From contig NZ_CP097635.1 in the NCBI RefSeq assembly GCF_023573145.1, forward strand, positions 1 through 64,000: a stretch of 64,000 nt of DNA, written 5' to 3'. The notes under the pieces were generated by a model. That model did no database searches. It saw only the letters and a program-made list of their open reading frames with translations, and was not told the DNA's origin. A program made the position numbers and the translations under genes. The stretch's first letter is position 1. Every line of letters starts with the position of its first letter. Of the stretch, positions 17,230-25,666 are shown one piece after another. The stretch is from Aquincola tertiaricarbonis (GTDB lineage: Bacteria > Pseudomonadota > Gammaproteobacteria > Burkholderiales > Burkholderiaceae_C).

Positions 17230-17867
17230 CGGGCATGAACACCGCAGTACCGACCATCCGTGTTCTGACCGTCGACGACCACCCCCTGCTGCGCGAAGGC
17301 ATCGGCGCGGTGGTGGGCCGCCAGGCCGACATGGCCATCGTCGGCGAGGCCGCCAACGGCATCGAAGCCGTGCAGCAATGGCGCCTGCTGCAGCCCGACG
17401 TCATCCTCATGGACCTGCAGATGCCCGACATGGACGGCATGCAGGCGCTGGCCAGCATCCGCGCCGAATGCCCGCAGGCGCGGGTGATCGTGCTCACCAC
17501 CTACAAGGGCGATGCGCTGGCCTGGCGCGCGCTGAAGGCGGGCGCCGTGGGCTACCTGCTCAAGAGCTCGCTGCGCACCGACCTGCTGCAGGCCATCCGC
17601 GCCGTGCATGCCGGTGGCCGCTGGGTGCCGGCCGACGTGGCCATCGAGCTGGCCGGCCATACAGCTGAAGAGCCGTTGACCGAGCGCGAGATCGAGGTGC
17701 TGCAACGCATCGCGGTCGGCCACTCCAACCGCGAGGTGGGCGATCAGCTGTCGGTCTCGGAAGACACCATCAAGGCCCGCATGAAAAGCATCCTGGCCAA
17801 GCTGCAGGCCCGCGACCGCACGCATGCGGTGTCGATCGCGCTGAAGCGCGGGATCATCCGCGTGTAG
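17226..17867 (+). CDS. NarL/FixJ-type response regulator without adjacent kinase
   Basis: 213 residues. Receiver domain at 11-125 with acidic pair VDDH (17-18), phospho-acceptor Asp63 (LMDLQMPDMDG), a Thr (LTTYKG) and Lys in LLKSSL. LuxR HTH at about 148-205 (PLTEREIEVLQRIAVG, SEDTIKARMKSILAKL). All key receiver residues are kept, so it should be phosphorylated by a histidine kinase, none of which lies nearby. It is translationally coupled to the LysR gene; a second ATG at 17235 is also possible. Its end overlaps the convergent metR by 14 nt. Confidence 0.87.
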   Translation: MTGMNTAVPTIRVLTVDDHPLLREGIGAVVGRQADMAIVGEAANGIEAVQQWRLLQPDVILMDLQMPDMDGMQALASIRAECPQARVIVLTTYKGDALAWRALKAGAVGYLLKSSLRTDLLQAIRAVHAGGRWVPADVAIELAGHTAEEPLTEREIEVLQRIAVGHSNREVGDQLSVSEDTIKARMKSILAKLQARDRTHAVSIALKRGIIRV

Positions 17868-18789
17868 TGGCCGCGGGCCGCCGCCTGGGCTTGGCCGCCG
17901 CGCGGTGGTCGGTCTGCCGCGCCAGCTCGATGAACGCGCGCAGGTAGGTGATGTCGGCATCGGCCTCGCGCACCCCCAGGAAGATCTGCTTGGCGATGCC
18001 CCGTGGCCCCAGGCGCACCGGCACCAGGTCCAGCTGCGGGGCCATTTCCTTCAGCAGCCAACGCGGCAGCGCCGTCACGCCACGGCCGCTGGCCACCGTC
18101 TGCAGCAGGATGTCGGTGGTTTCGATGGTCTTGTGCCTCCGCGGCGTGATGCCGGCCGGGGCCAGGAACTGCGTGAAGATGTCCAGCCGCTCGGGCGCCA
18201 CCGGGTAGGTGAACAGCACCTCCTGCGCCAACTGCCGGGGCAGCACATGACGAGCCCCGGCCAGCGGGTGCCCGCCGGCCACCACCAGCACTTGCTCATA
18301 GTCGAACACCGGCTCGAAGTGCAGGCCGGGCTTGAACAGCGGGTCGGGCGTGACCAGCACGTCGATCTCATACCCGAACAGCGCGCCGATGCCGCCGAAC
18401 TGAAATTTCTGCTTCACGTCGACATCCACATCGGGCCAGGCGGCCAGGTAGGGGTCGACCACCTTCAGCAGCCACTGGTAGCAGGGGTGGCATTCCATGC
18501 CCACGCGCAGCGTGCCGCGCTCGCCACGGGCCATCTGGGCCAGCTGCGATTCGGCCTGTTCCAGTTGCGGCAGCACGCGGCAGGCCAGGGCCAGCACCGC
18601 CTGCCCGGCCGGGGTCAGCCGCAGGCTGCGCCCCTCACGCAGCCAGATGTCGGTGCCCAGCTGCTGCTCCAGTTTGCGCATGCTGTGGCTCAGGGCCGAC
18701 TGGGTGAGGCACAGCACATCGGCCGCGGCGGTGAGCGAGCCCTGGCGGTCCACCTCACGGACGATGGACAGGTGGATGCGCTCCAGCAT
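17854..18789 (-). CDS. metR: MetR-like LysR regulator of methionine synthesis
   Basis: 311 residues. HTH at residues 1-62 with LTAAADVLCLTQSALSHSM; the effector domain contains METR-type features such as ECHPCYQWLLKVV and KQKFQFGGIGAL. MetR responds to homocysteine and activates met genes. It is divergent from mesX-mesD. Its consensus TGAA-N5-TTCA is matched at three half-site bases plus four (TGAG-N5-TTCA) 6 nt upstream of its own start, in the shared promoter region. A Lys/Arg-rich C-terminal tail is present. Confidence 0.88.
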   Translation of the reverse strand: MLERIHLSIVREVDRQGSLTAAADVLCLTQSALSHSMRKLEQQLGTDIWLREGRSLRLTPAGQAVLALACRVLPQLEQAESQLAQMARGERGTLRVGMECHPCYQWLLKVVDPYLAAWPDVDVDVKQKFQFGGIGALFGYEIDVLVTPDPLFKPGLHFEPVFDYEQVLVVAGGHPLAGARHVLPRQLAQEVLFTYPVAPERLDIFTQFLAPAGITPRRHKTIETTDILLQTVASGRGVTALPRWLLKEMAPQLDLVPVRLGPRGIAKQIFLGVREADADITYLRAFIELARQTDHRAAAKPRRRPAATTRG

Positions 18790-18794
18790 ATGGA

Positions 18795-18807
18795 TGAGCC
18801 ATTTTCA
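18795..18807. promoter_or_regulatory. MetR box between metR and mesX
   Basis: TGAGCCATTTTCA fits the MetR consensus TGAA-N5-TTCA with one mismatch. It lies 6 nt from the metR start and about 60 nt from the mesX start, in a short AT-richer intergenic stretch. It would let MetR control both directions. Confidence 0.55.
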
Positions 18808-18866
18808 TGGATAGGTGAGTTAAAACCATTTTACGTCATGGGTCATGCTGCCTAGCATGCCCAGCC

Positions 18867-19853
18867 ATGAGCCCACCGTTCCACTTCAGCCTGCACACCG
18901 TGCGCTTCGACGAGGACTACCACCCCTCGGACAAGACCCGCGCCACCACCAACTTCGCCAACCTGGCGCGGGGTGAACACCGCCAGCGCAACCTGCGGCA
19001 CACGCTGCGCATGATCGACCACCGCTTCAATGCCCTGGCGCACTGGGACAACCCAGAGGGCCGCCGCTGGCGCGTGGAGCTGGACATCGTGTCGGTGGCG
19101 CTGGACATGCAAGCCGGCGGCGGGCCCGACAGCTTTCCGCTGATGGAGATGCTGCAGGTGCATATCGTCGATGCGCAGGACGGCCGGCGCATCGAAGGCA
19201 TCGTGGGCAACAACTTCTCCTCGTACCTGCGCGACTACGACTTCAGCGTGCGGCTGCCGGCCTACAACGCCGGCCGCACCGGCTTCGGCGTGCCCGACGA
19301 CTTCGGCGACCTGCATGGCCTGCTGTTCCGGCAGTTCATCCAATCGGCCGCCTACCAGGCGCGCTTTGCCAAGCCGCCCGTCATCTGCATCAGCGTGGCC
19401 AGCAGCAAGACCTACCAGCGCAGCGGCAACCAGCACCCGATCCTGGGCATCGAGTACCGGCAGAGCGAGCCTTCATCCACCGACCGCTACTTCGAGAAGA
19501 TGGGGATGCGGGTGCGCTTTTTCATGCCACCGGGCGGCGTGGCACCGCTGGCCTTCTACTTCTGCGGCGACCTGCTGCGCGACCACGGCAACCTGGAGCT
19601 GATCGGCACCATCAGCACGATGGAAGCCTTCCAGAAGATCTACCGGCCGGAGATCTACAACGCCAACGCGCCCGCGGGTCGAATCTACCAGCCCAGCCTG
19701 GACCACGAGGACTACTCGCTCACGCAGGTGGTGTACGACCGGGTGGAGCGCAGCCAGCTGGCGGTGCAGCAAGGCCGCTTCGCGCAAGAACACTTCATCG
19801 AACCCTACCAGCAGCTGCTGGCGATCACCCGAAAGGAAACCACCCATGTTTGA
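18867..19853 (+). CDS. mesX: MesX (DUF1852), partner of MesD methionine synthase
   Basis: 328 residues of the DUF1852 family. Typical stretches are SLHTVRFDEDYHPSDKTR at the start, ANLARGEHRQRNLRHTL, and VVYDRVERSQLAVQQGRFA near the end. MesX is required together with MesD for methionine synthesis from homocysteine in an oxygen-dependent route that does not use methyl-tetrahydrofolate; its biochemical role is unclear. Its stop overlaps the mesD start by 8 nt. The ATG follows the shared metR-mesX promoter region. Related to no other known enzyme family. Confidence 0.9.
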   Translation: MSPPFHFSLHTVRFDEDYHPSDKTRATTNFANLARGEHRQRNLRHTLRMIDHRFNALAHWDNPEGRRWRVELDIVSVALDMQAGGGPDSFPLMEMLQVHIVDAQDGRRIEGIVGNNFSSYLRDYDFSVRLPAYNAGRTGFGVPDDFGDLHGLLFRQFIQSAAYQARFAKPPVICISVASSKTYQRSGNQHPILGIEYRQSEPSSTDRYFEKMGMRVRFFMPPGGVAPLAFYFCGDLLRDHGNLELIGTISTMEAFQKIYRPEIYNANAPAGRIYQPSLDHEDYSLTQVVYDRVERSQLAVQQGRFAQEHFIEPYQQLLAITRKETTHV

Positions 19854-20871
19854 AACCTCCATCGCCGGCAGTCTGCCCAAACCCGCCTGGCTGGCCGAAA
19901 CGCACAAGCTGTGGCCCCAGTGGCGGGCTGACGGCGATGCGCTGCGCCAGGCCAAGGCCGATGCGACGCTGCTGTGGATCAAGGCCCAGGAAGACGCCGG
20001 CCTGGACATCGTGAGCGACGGTGAGCAGTCGCGCCAGCACTTCGTTCACGGCTTCCTGGAGCAGGTCGAAGGCATCGACTTCGGGCACAAGGTGAAGATG
20101 GGCATCCGCAACAACCGCTACGAAGCGATGGTGCCGCAGGTGGTGGCGCCGCTGCGGCTGAAGGGTCGGGTGCATGCGTTCGAAGCGCAGCTGGCGCGCG
20201 CGCACACCCGCAAGCAGCTGAAGTTCACCCTGCCCGGCCCGATGACCATCGTCGACACCGTGGCCGACCGCTGCTACGGCGACAGAGTCAAGCTGGCCTT
20301 TGCATTCGCGGAGCTGCTGAACCAGGAAGCGCTGGCGCTGCAGGCCGACGGCGTGGACATCATCCAGTTCGACGAGCCCGCCTTCAACGTGTACATGAAG
20401 GAGGCCGCGGACTGGGGCGTGCAGGCGCTGGAGCGCGCGGCGCAGGGCCTGAGCTGCAAGACCGCGGTGCACATCTGCTATGGCTACGGCATCCAGGCCA
20501 ACACCGACTGGAAGCGCACGCTGGGCGACGAATGGCGCCAGTACGAGGCGGTGTTTCCTGCGCTGGCCAAGAGCCGCATCGACCAGGTGAGCCTGGAGTG
20601 CATCCATTCCCACGTGCCGCCCGACCTGATGAAGCTGCTGGCCGGCAAGGACGTGCTGGTGGGCGTGATCGACGTGGCGACCGATGTGGTCGAGACGCCC
20701 GAGGAAGTGGCCGACACCATCGGCCGGGCGCTGGCCTTCGTGCCGAAGGAGCGGCTGTTTCCGTGCACCAACTGCGGCCTGGCGCCGATGGCGCGCGACG
20801 TGGCCTGGCGCAAGCTGCAGGCCCTGGCCGAAGGCACGCGGCTGGCGCGTGAGCGCTTCGGCGCGGCTTGA
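19846..20871 (+). CDS. mesD: MesD core methionine synthase (MetE C-terminal-like)
   Basis: 341 residues, equal to only the C-terminal catalytic half of MetE. The zinc site is visible: His209 and Cys211 (VHICYG), Glu251 (SLECIHS) and Cys310 (PCTNCGLAP). QFDEPAF (about 174-180) is the homocysteine-site motif. MesD methylates homocysteine but lacks the MetE N-terminal half that handles polyglutamyl folate, and depends on MesX. It follows mesX with overlap and ends the operon; a small hairpin lies downstream. MetR control is likely. Confidence 0.9.
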   Translation: MFETSIAGSLPKPAWLAETHKLWPQWRADGDALRQAKADATLLWIKAQEDAGLDIVSDGEQSRQHFVHGFLEQVEGIDFGHKVKMGIRNNRYEAMVPQVVAPLRLKGRVHAFEAQLARAHTRKQLKFTLPGPMTIVDTVADRCYGDRVKLAFAFAELLNQEALALQADGVDIIQFDEPAFNVYMKEAADWGVQALERAAQGLSCKTAVHICYGYGIQANTDWKRTLGDEWRQYEAVFPALAKSRIDQVSLECIHSHVPPDLMKLLAGKDVLVGVIDVATDVVETPEEVADTIGRALAFVPKERLFPCTNCGLAPMARDVAWRKLQALAEGTRLARERFGAA

Positions 20872-20910
20872 CGCCCGGCGGCGGCGGACCCCCGATCGGG
20901 CCGTCGCCTC

Positions 20911-20928
20911 TCTCCCGAAAGAGGGAGA
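20911..20928. terminator. Weak hairpin after mesD
   Basis: TCTCCC, 6-nt loop GAAAGA, GGGAGA. There is no T-run afterwards, so a Rho-independent role is doubtful. It lies 40 nt past the mesD stop and 80 nt before the next gene. Confidence 0.3.
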
Positions 20929-21008
20929 CGCCGCCATGCCATCGTGAAGTGGTGCGCACCGGGGTGGCTGCCTAACCTTCTCCTCGTCCCTCAGACAAGG
21001 AGAAACGC

Positions 21009-21662
21009 ATGCCCATCACCGCCACCCCCACCGCCGGCCCCGGCCTGCTGACGCCGCAGGACCACACCCTGGTCATGATCGACTTCCAGTCGCAGATGGC
21101 CTTTGCCACCAAGTCGATCGACGCGGTGAACCTGCGCAGCAACGCCGGCCTGGTGGCCCGCGCGGCCGCCGGCTTCAAGGTGTCCACCATCCTCACCACC
21201 GTGGCCGAGAAGAGCTTCTCGGGCCCGATGTTCAGCGAGATCACCGAAGCCTTCCCGAACCAGAAGATGCTGGACCGCACCTCCATGAACACCTGGGAGG
21301 ACGCAGCGGTGATCGACAAGATCAACGCGATCGGCAAGGACCGCATCGTGCTGTGCGGCCTGTGGACCGGCGTGTGCATCGTGGGCCCGGCGCTGTCGGC
21401 GCTGGCCCAGGGCTACGAGGTGTACGTGATCGCCGATGCCTGCGGCGACGTGTCTGGCGAAGCGCACGACCGCGCGATGGATCGCATGGTGCAGGCCGGC
21501 GCCCGCCCGATGACCTCGCTGCAATACCTGCTGGAGCTGCAGCGCGACTGGGCGCGCTCCGACACCTACGAGATGACCACCGGCATCGCCAAGCAGTACG
21601 GCGGCGCCTACGGGCTGGGCATCATCTACGCCAAGACGATGTTCGGCGCCCACGAAGGCTGA
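21009..21662 (+). CDS. Cysteine hydrolase, isochorismatase/YcaC-like
   Basis: 217 residues. The triad layout is visible: Asp in TLVMIDFQSQM (near residue 24), Lys within a later strand, and Cys in CGLWTGVCIVGPAL (second Cys is the likely nucleophile). The fold hydrolyses amides or vinyl ethers; closest in style to YcaC. An AAGGAG-like ribosome site precedes the ATG. First gene of a five-gene operon with XapX, amidohydrolase, small membrane protein and MFS. Substrate not known. Confidence 0.85.
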   Translation: MPITATPTAGPGLLTPQDHTLVMIDFQSQMAFATKSIDAVNLRSNAGLVARAAAGFKVSTILTTVAEKSFSGPMFSEITEAFPNQKMLDRTSMNTWEDAAVIDKINAIGKDRIVLCGLWTGVCIVGPALSALAQGYEVYVIADACGDVSGEAHDRAMDRMVQAGARPMTSLQYLLELQRDWARSDTYEMTTGIAKQYGGAYGLGIIYAKTMFGAHEG

Positions 21663-21680
21663 CAGCGCAGGAGCATGCCC

Positions 21681-21944
21681 ATGAAGCCCTACCTGCTCTC
21701 GATGGCGGTCGGCCTGCTGGTCGGCGTCATCTATGCGCTCTTCCAGGTGCGCTCACCCGCACCACCGGTGATCGCGCTGGTGGGGCTGCTGGGCATCCTG
21801 GTGGGCGAGCAGATCCCGCCGCTGGTCAAGCAGTGGGTGGCCAAGCCTTCGGTGGCCACCTCGTGGCTGCACCACCAGGTCAAGCCGCACATGTTCGGCG
21901 AACTGCCCCAATGCGCCAGCGCGAAGGAACGCCACCGTGCCTGA
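21681..21944 (+). CDS. XapX-domain small membrane protein
   Basis: 87 residues. The first 50 form the XapX domain (two hydrophobic helices with GLLVGVIYALFQVRSPAPPV and GLLGILVGEQIPP). A soluble tail with three His follows. The family role is unknown, and it recurs beside cysteine hydrolases and amidohydrolases. Start: ATG at 21681 with AGGAG 7 nt upstream; the ATG at 21675 is too close to that site. The stop overlaps the next start by 8 nt. Confidence 0.83.
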   Translation: MKPYLLSMAVGLLVGVIYALFQVRSPAPPVIALVGLLGILVGEQIPPLVKQWVAKPSVATSWLHHQVKPHMFGELPQCASAKERHRA

Positions 21945-23844
21945 TACCGCCACCCGCCCGGGCGCCGCGCCCGACCTGATCCTGCACCGCGGCCTGTTCA
22001 CCACGCTGGACAAGGCCAACCCCAACGCCAGCGCCGTGGCCATCAGCGGCGGCGTTTTCACCCACGTGGGCCGCGACCATGAGGTGATGCCGCTGGCCGG
22101 CCCCCACACCAAGGTGATCGACCTGCAGGGCCGGCGCGTGCTGCCCGGCCTGATCGACAACCACCTGCACATCATCCGCGGCGGCCTCAACTTCAACCTG
22201 GAGCTGCGTTGGGACGGCGTGCGCAGCCTGGCCGATGCGATGGCCATGCTCAAGCGCCAGGTGGACATCACGCCCGCGCCGCAATGGGTGCGGGTGGTGG
22301 GTGGCTTCACCGAACACCAGTTCGCCGAGAAGCGCCTGCCCACCATCGCCGAGCTGAACGCGGTGGCACCGGACACGCCCGTCTTCATCCTGCACCTGTA
22401 CGACCGCGCGCTGCTCAACGGGGCGGCGCTGCGGGCGGTGGGCTACGGCCCCGACACCTCAGCCCCGCCGGGCGGCGAGATCGTGCGCGACAGCGCCGGC
22501 AACCCCACCGGGCTGCTGCTGGCCAAGCCCAATGCGTCCATCCTGTATGCCACGCTGGCCAAGGGCCCCAAGCTGCCGCCGGAATACCAGCTCAATTCCA
22601 CGCGCCACTTCATGCGCGAGCTGAACCGCCTGGGCGTCACCGGCGCCATCGACGCGGGCGGCGGCTTCCAGAACTACCCGGAGGACTACCATGTCATCCA
22701 GCAGCTGGCCGATGCGGGCCAGCTGACCATCCGCCTGGCCTACAACCTGTTCACGCAAAAGCCCAAGCAGGAGAAGCAGGACTTTTTGAACTGGACCGCC
22801 AGCTCGCAGTACAAGCAGGGCGACCACTACTTCCGACACAACGGCGCCGGCGAGATGCTGGTGTTCAGCGCGGCCGACTTCGAGGACTTCCGCCAGCCAC
22901 GGCCCGATATGGGCCCCGAGATGGAAGGCGACCTGGAAGAGGTGGTGCGCATCCTGGCGCAGAACCGCTGGCCCTGGCGCATGCATGCCACCTACGACGA
23001 GACCATCAGCCGCGCGCTCGATGTGTTCGAGCGGGTGAACCAGGACGTGCCGCTGGCCGGGCTGAACTGGTTCTTCGACCATGCCGAGACCATCTCGGAA
23101 GCGTCGATCGACCGCGTGGCCGCGCTGGGTGGCGGCATCGCGGTGCAGCACCGCATGGCCTACCAGGGCGAGTACTTCGTCGAGCGTTATGGCCACGGCG
23201 CGGCCGAGGCCACGCCCCCGGTGGCCCGCATGCTGGAAAAAGGCGTGAAGGTGTCGGCCGGCACCGATGCCACGCGGGTGGCCTCGTACAACCCCTGGGT
23301 GTCGCTGAGCTGGCTGATCACCGGCAAGACGGTGGGCGGCATGCAGCTCACGCCCCAGCGCAACTGCCTGGACCGCGAGACCGCGCTGCGCATGTGGACC
23401 GAGAAGGTCACCTGGTTCTCGAACGAAGAAGGCCTGAAGGGCCGCATCCAGCCGGGCCAGCTGGCTGACCTGGTGGTGCCCGACCGCGACTTCTTCGCCT
23501 GCGCCGAATCGGAGATTGCCGACACCACCGCGCTGCTGACGGTGGTGGGCGGCAAGGTGGTGTGGGGCGCCGGGCCGTTTGCGGAGCACGACGACGCCCC
23601 GCTGCCGCCGGCCATGCCCGACTGGTCGCCGGTGCGCCGCTACGGGGGCTACGGCGCCTGGGGCGAGCGTGAAGGCGCGCCCTTGCAAAGCCGCTTGCAT
23701 CAACAAGCGGCCGCCGCCTGCGGCTGCGCCAACCAGTGCCAGATGCACGGCCATGCCCACGCCACCGCCTGGAGCCGCCAGCTGCCGGTGGCCGACCTCA
23801 AGGGCTTCTGGGGCGCGCTGGGCTGCGCCTGCTGGGCGGTGTGA
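21937..23844 (+). CDS. Metal-dependent amidohydrolase (amidohydrolase 3, YtcJ-like)
   Basis: 635 residues, GTG start inside the XapX stop region. N-terminal beta-sandwich and TIM barrel. The first metal motif is GLIDNHLHI (about 66-74); later motifs include HATYDE (about 350) and SAGTDATRVASYNPW (about 445). These enzymes hydrolyse amides, esters or ring bonds. The C-terminus after the barrel is unusual: Cys595, Cys597, Cys601, His604, His606, His608, then Cys630 and Cys632 near the end, which may bind metal. The stop shares one base with the next start. Substrate unknown. Confidence 0.85.
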   Translation: MPDTATRPGAAPDLILHRGLFTTLDKANPNASAVAISGGVFTHVGRDHEVMPLAGPHTKVIDLQGRRVLPGLIDNHLHIIRGGLNFNLELRWDGVRSLADAMAMLKRQVDITPAPQWVRVVGGFTEHQFAEKRLPTIAELNAVAPDTPVFILHLYDRALLNGAALRAVGYGPDTSAPPGGEIVRDSAGNPTGLLLAKPNASILYATLAKGPKLPPEYQLNSTRHFMRELNRLGVTGAIDAGGGFQNYPEDYHVIQQLADAGQLTIRLAYNLFTQKPKQEKQDFLNWTASSQYKQGDHYFRHNGAGEMLVFSAADFEDFRQPRPDMGPEMEGDLEEVVRILAQNRWPWRMHATYDETISRALDVFERVNQDVPLAGLNWFFDHAETISEASIDRVAALGGGIAVQHRMAYQGEYFVERYGHGAAEATPPVARMLEKGVKVSAGTDATRVASYNPWVSLSWLITGKTVGGMQLTPQRNCLDRETALRMWTEKVTWFSNEEGLKGRIQPGQLADLVVPDRDFFACAESEIADTTALLTVVGGKVVWGAGPFAEHDDAPLPPAMPDWSPVRRYGGYGAWGEREGAPLQSRLHQQAAAACGCANQCQMHGHAHATAWSRQLPVADLKGFWGALGCACWAV

Positions 23845-24065
23845 TGGCGCTGTTTCCTCCTCGCGCGCTGCGCTGGCTGGGCGCGCTGGCCCTGGCCGCC
23901 TTCACGCTGGCGGCCACCTTCCTGGCGCTGCGCTTCTGGACCCTGAGTGGCCCCGAGCGCTTCATGGCCACCAATGCCTTCTTCGAGCACCTGGGCCTGG
24001 CCGGCGGCTTCCTGCTGGTGGCCTGGCACGATCTGCATGACCGACATCTGAAGGCCCCGCCTTGA
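23844..24065 (+). CDS. Small membrane protein, DoxX-like
   Basis: 73 residues with two hydrophobic helices (10-32 and 44-62); FFEHLGLAGGFLLVAWHDLHDR at the end resembles the last helix of DoxX-type proteins. The ATG shares its A with the amidohydrolase TGA stop, and the stop overlaps the start of the MFS gene (TTGA), so it is a true operon member rather than a chance frame. Function unknown; perhaps a remnant of a longer DoxX protein. Confidence 0.62.
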   Translation: MALFPPRALRWLGALALAAFTLAATFLALRFWTLSGPERFMATNAFFEHLGLAGGFLLVAWHDLHDRHLKAPP

Positions 24066-25645
24066 CCACTGCCAATGCCGCCCCCGCCAGCAGCTTCGCC
24101 CCGCTGCGCCATGTCAGCTTTGCGGTGCTGTGGGTGGCCACGGTGCTGGGCAACGTGGGCAGCTTCATGCGCGACGTGGCCAGCTCCTGGCTGGTCACCG
24201 ACCTGTCGGCCAGCCCGACCGCGGTGGCGCTGATCCAGACGGCGGCCACGCTGCCGGTGTTCCTGCTGGCCATACCGGCGGGCGTGCTGTCCGACATCCT
24301 GGACCGTCGGCGCTTCCTGATCTTCGTGCAGCTGGTGCTGGCCGGTGTCAGCGCCTCGCTGATGGTGCTGTCGCACACCGGTGCGCTGACGGTGGAATGG
24401 CTGATCGCCCTCACCTTCATCGGCGGCATCGGCGGCGCGCTGATGGCGCCCACCTGGCAGGCCATCGTGCCCGAGCTGGTGCCGCGTGCCGACCTGAAGG
24501 GCGCGGTGGCACTCAACTCGCTGGGCATCAACATCGCGCGTGCCATCGGGCCCGCCCTGGGCGGGCTGCTGCTGGCCAGCTTCGGCGCCGGCATCACCTA
24601 CGGCGCCGACGTGGCCAGCTACGTGCTGGTGATCGGCGCGCTGCTGTGGTGGAAGCGTCCGGCCCCGGCCGACACCGGCCTGTCGGAAGACTTCCTCGGC
24701 GCCTTCCGCGCCGGGCTGCGGTATGCGCGTGCCAGCACCGACCTGCACCGCGTGATGCTGCGCTCGGCCGTGTTCTTCCTCTTTGCCAGCGCGGTATGGG
24801 CCCTGCTGCCGCTGGTGGCCCGCCAGCTGCTGGGCGGCACCGCCGGCTACTACGGCGTGCTGTTGGGGGCGGTGGGGGCCGGTGCCATTGCCGGCGCGCT
24901 GCTGCTGCCGCGGCTGCGCCAGCGGATGGGCCCCGACGGGCTGGTGCTGCTGGCCTCGCTGTTGGCGGCGGTGGTGATGCTGGGGCTGGTGCTGGTGCGC
25001 CACCAGGGGCTGGCGGTGGCCTTCATGCTGCTGCTGGGCCTGGGCTGGATCGTGGCGCTGACCACGCTCAACGGCGTGGCCCAGTCCATCCTGCCCAACT
25101 GGGTGCGGGGCCGCGGGCTGGCGGTGTACCTCACGGTGTTCAACGGTGCCATGGCGGCCGGCAGCCTGGGCTGGGGCCTGGTGGCGCAGCTGCTGGGCGT
25201 GCCGGCCACGCTGCTGGTGGGCGCCGTGGGCCTGGTGATCGTGGCCCTGCTGTTCCACCGCGTGCGCCTGCCCAGTGGCGAGGCCGACCTGCAACCCAGC
25301 AACCACTGGCCCGAGCCGCTGCTGGCCGAGCCGGTGGCCCACGACCGCGGGCCGGTGATGATCCAGGTGGAGTACCGCATCCGCAAGGCCGATCGCCCGG
25401 CCTTCCTGGCCGCACTGCGGCGGCTGTCCATCGAGCGGCGGCGCGACGGCGCCTACGCCTGGGGCATCACCGAACACAGCGCCGACCCCGAGCGGGTGAT
25501 GGAGTGGTTCCTGGTGGAAAGCTGGGCCGAGCACCTGCGCCAGCACCAGCGCGTGTCCCAGGCCGACGCCGACCTGCAGGCCGAGGCCGTGCGCTACCAC
25601 GTCGGGCCGGGCCGGCCCGAGGTGCATCACTTCCTGGCGCTGTAG
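24062..25645 (+). CDS. MFS exporter fused to an antibiotic-monooxygenase-like C-terminal domain
   Basis: 527 residues. Residues 10-405 form a 12-helix MFS_3-type transporter (SFMRDVASSWLVTDLS, LSDILDRRRF loop between helices 2 and 3). From about 435 on, a soluble domain of about 90 residues follows: VMIQVEYRIRKADRPAFLAAL, then MEWFLVESWAEHLRQHQR. This is a dimeric alpha/beta barrel as in ABM or Dabb proteins. The TTG start overlaps the previous stop by 4 nt. It ends the five-gene operon. Likely exports a metabolite; the tail may sense or bind it. Confidence 0.82.
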   Translation: MTTANAAPASSFAPLRHVSFAVLWVATVLGNVGSFMRDVASSWLVTDLSASPTAVALIQTAATLPVFLLAIPAGVLSDILDRRRFLIFVQLVLAGVSASLMVLSHTGALTVEWLIALTFIGGIGGALMAPTWQAIVPELVPRADLKGAVALNSLGINIARAIGPALGGLLLASFGAGITYGADVASYVLVIGALLWWKRPAPADTGLSEDFLGAFRAGLRYARASTDLHRVMLRSAVFFLFASAVWALLPLVARQLLGGTAGYYGVLLGAVGAGAIAGALLLPRLRQRMGPDGLVLLASLLAAVVMLGLVLVRHQGLAVAFMLLLGLGWIVALTTLNGVAQSILPNWVRGRGLAVYLTVFNGAMAAGSLGWGLVAQLLGVPATLLVGAVGLVIVALLFHRVRLPSGEADLQPSNHWPEPLLAEPVAHDRGPVMIQVEYRIRKADRPAFLAALRRLSIERRRDGAYAWGITEHSADPERVMEWFLVESWAEHLRQHQRVSQADADLQAEAVRYHVGPGRPEVHHFLAL

Positions 25646-25666
25646 CGGCGGGCGCCGGGCACGGCC

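Noticed and set aside
20911..20928. Strong Rho-independent terminator after mesD
   Set aside because: The stem is only 6 bp and no T-run follows; listed only as a weak hairpin.
23798..25630. 610-codon minus frame opposite the MFS-ABM gene
   Set aside because: His/Gln-rich shadow of a clear 12-helix transporter.
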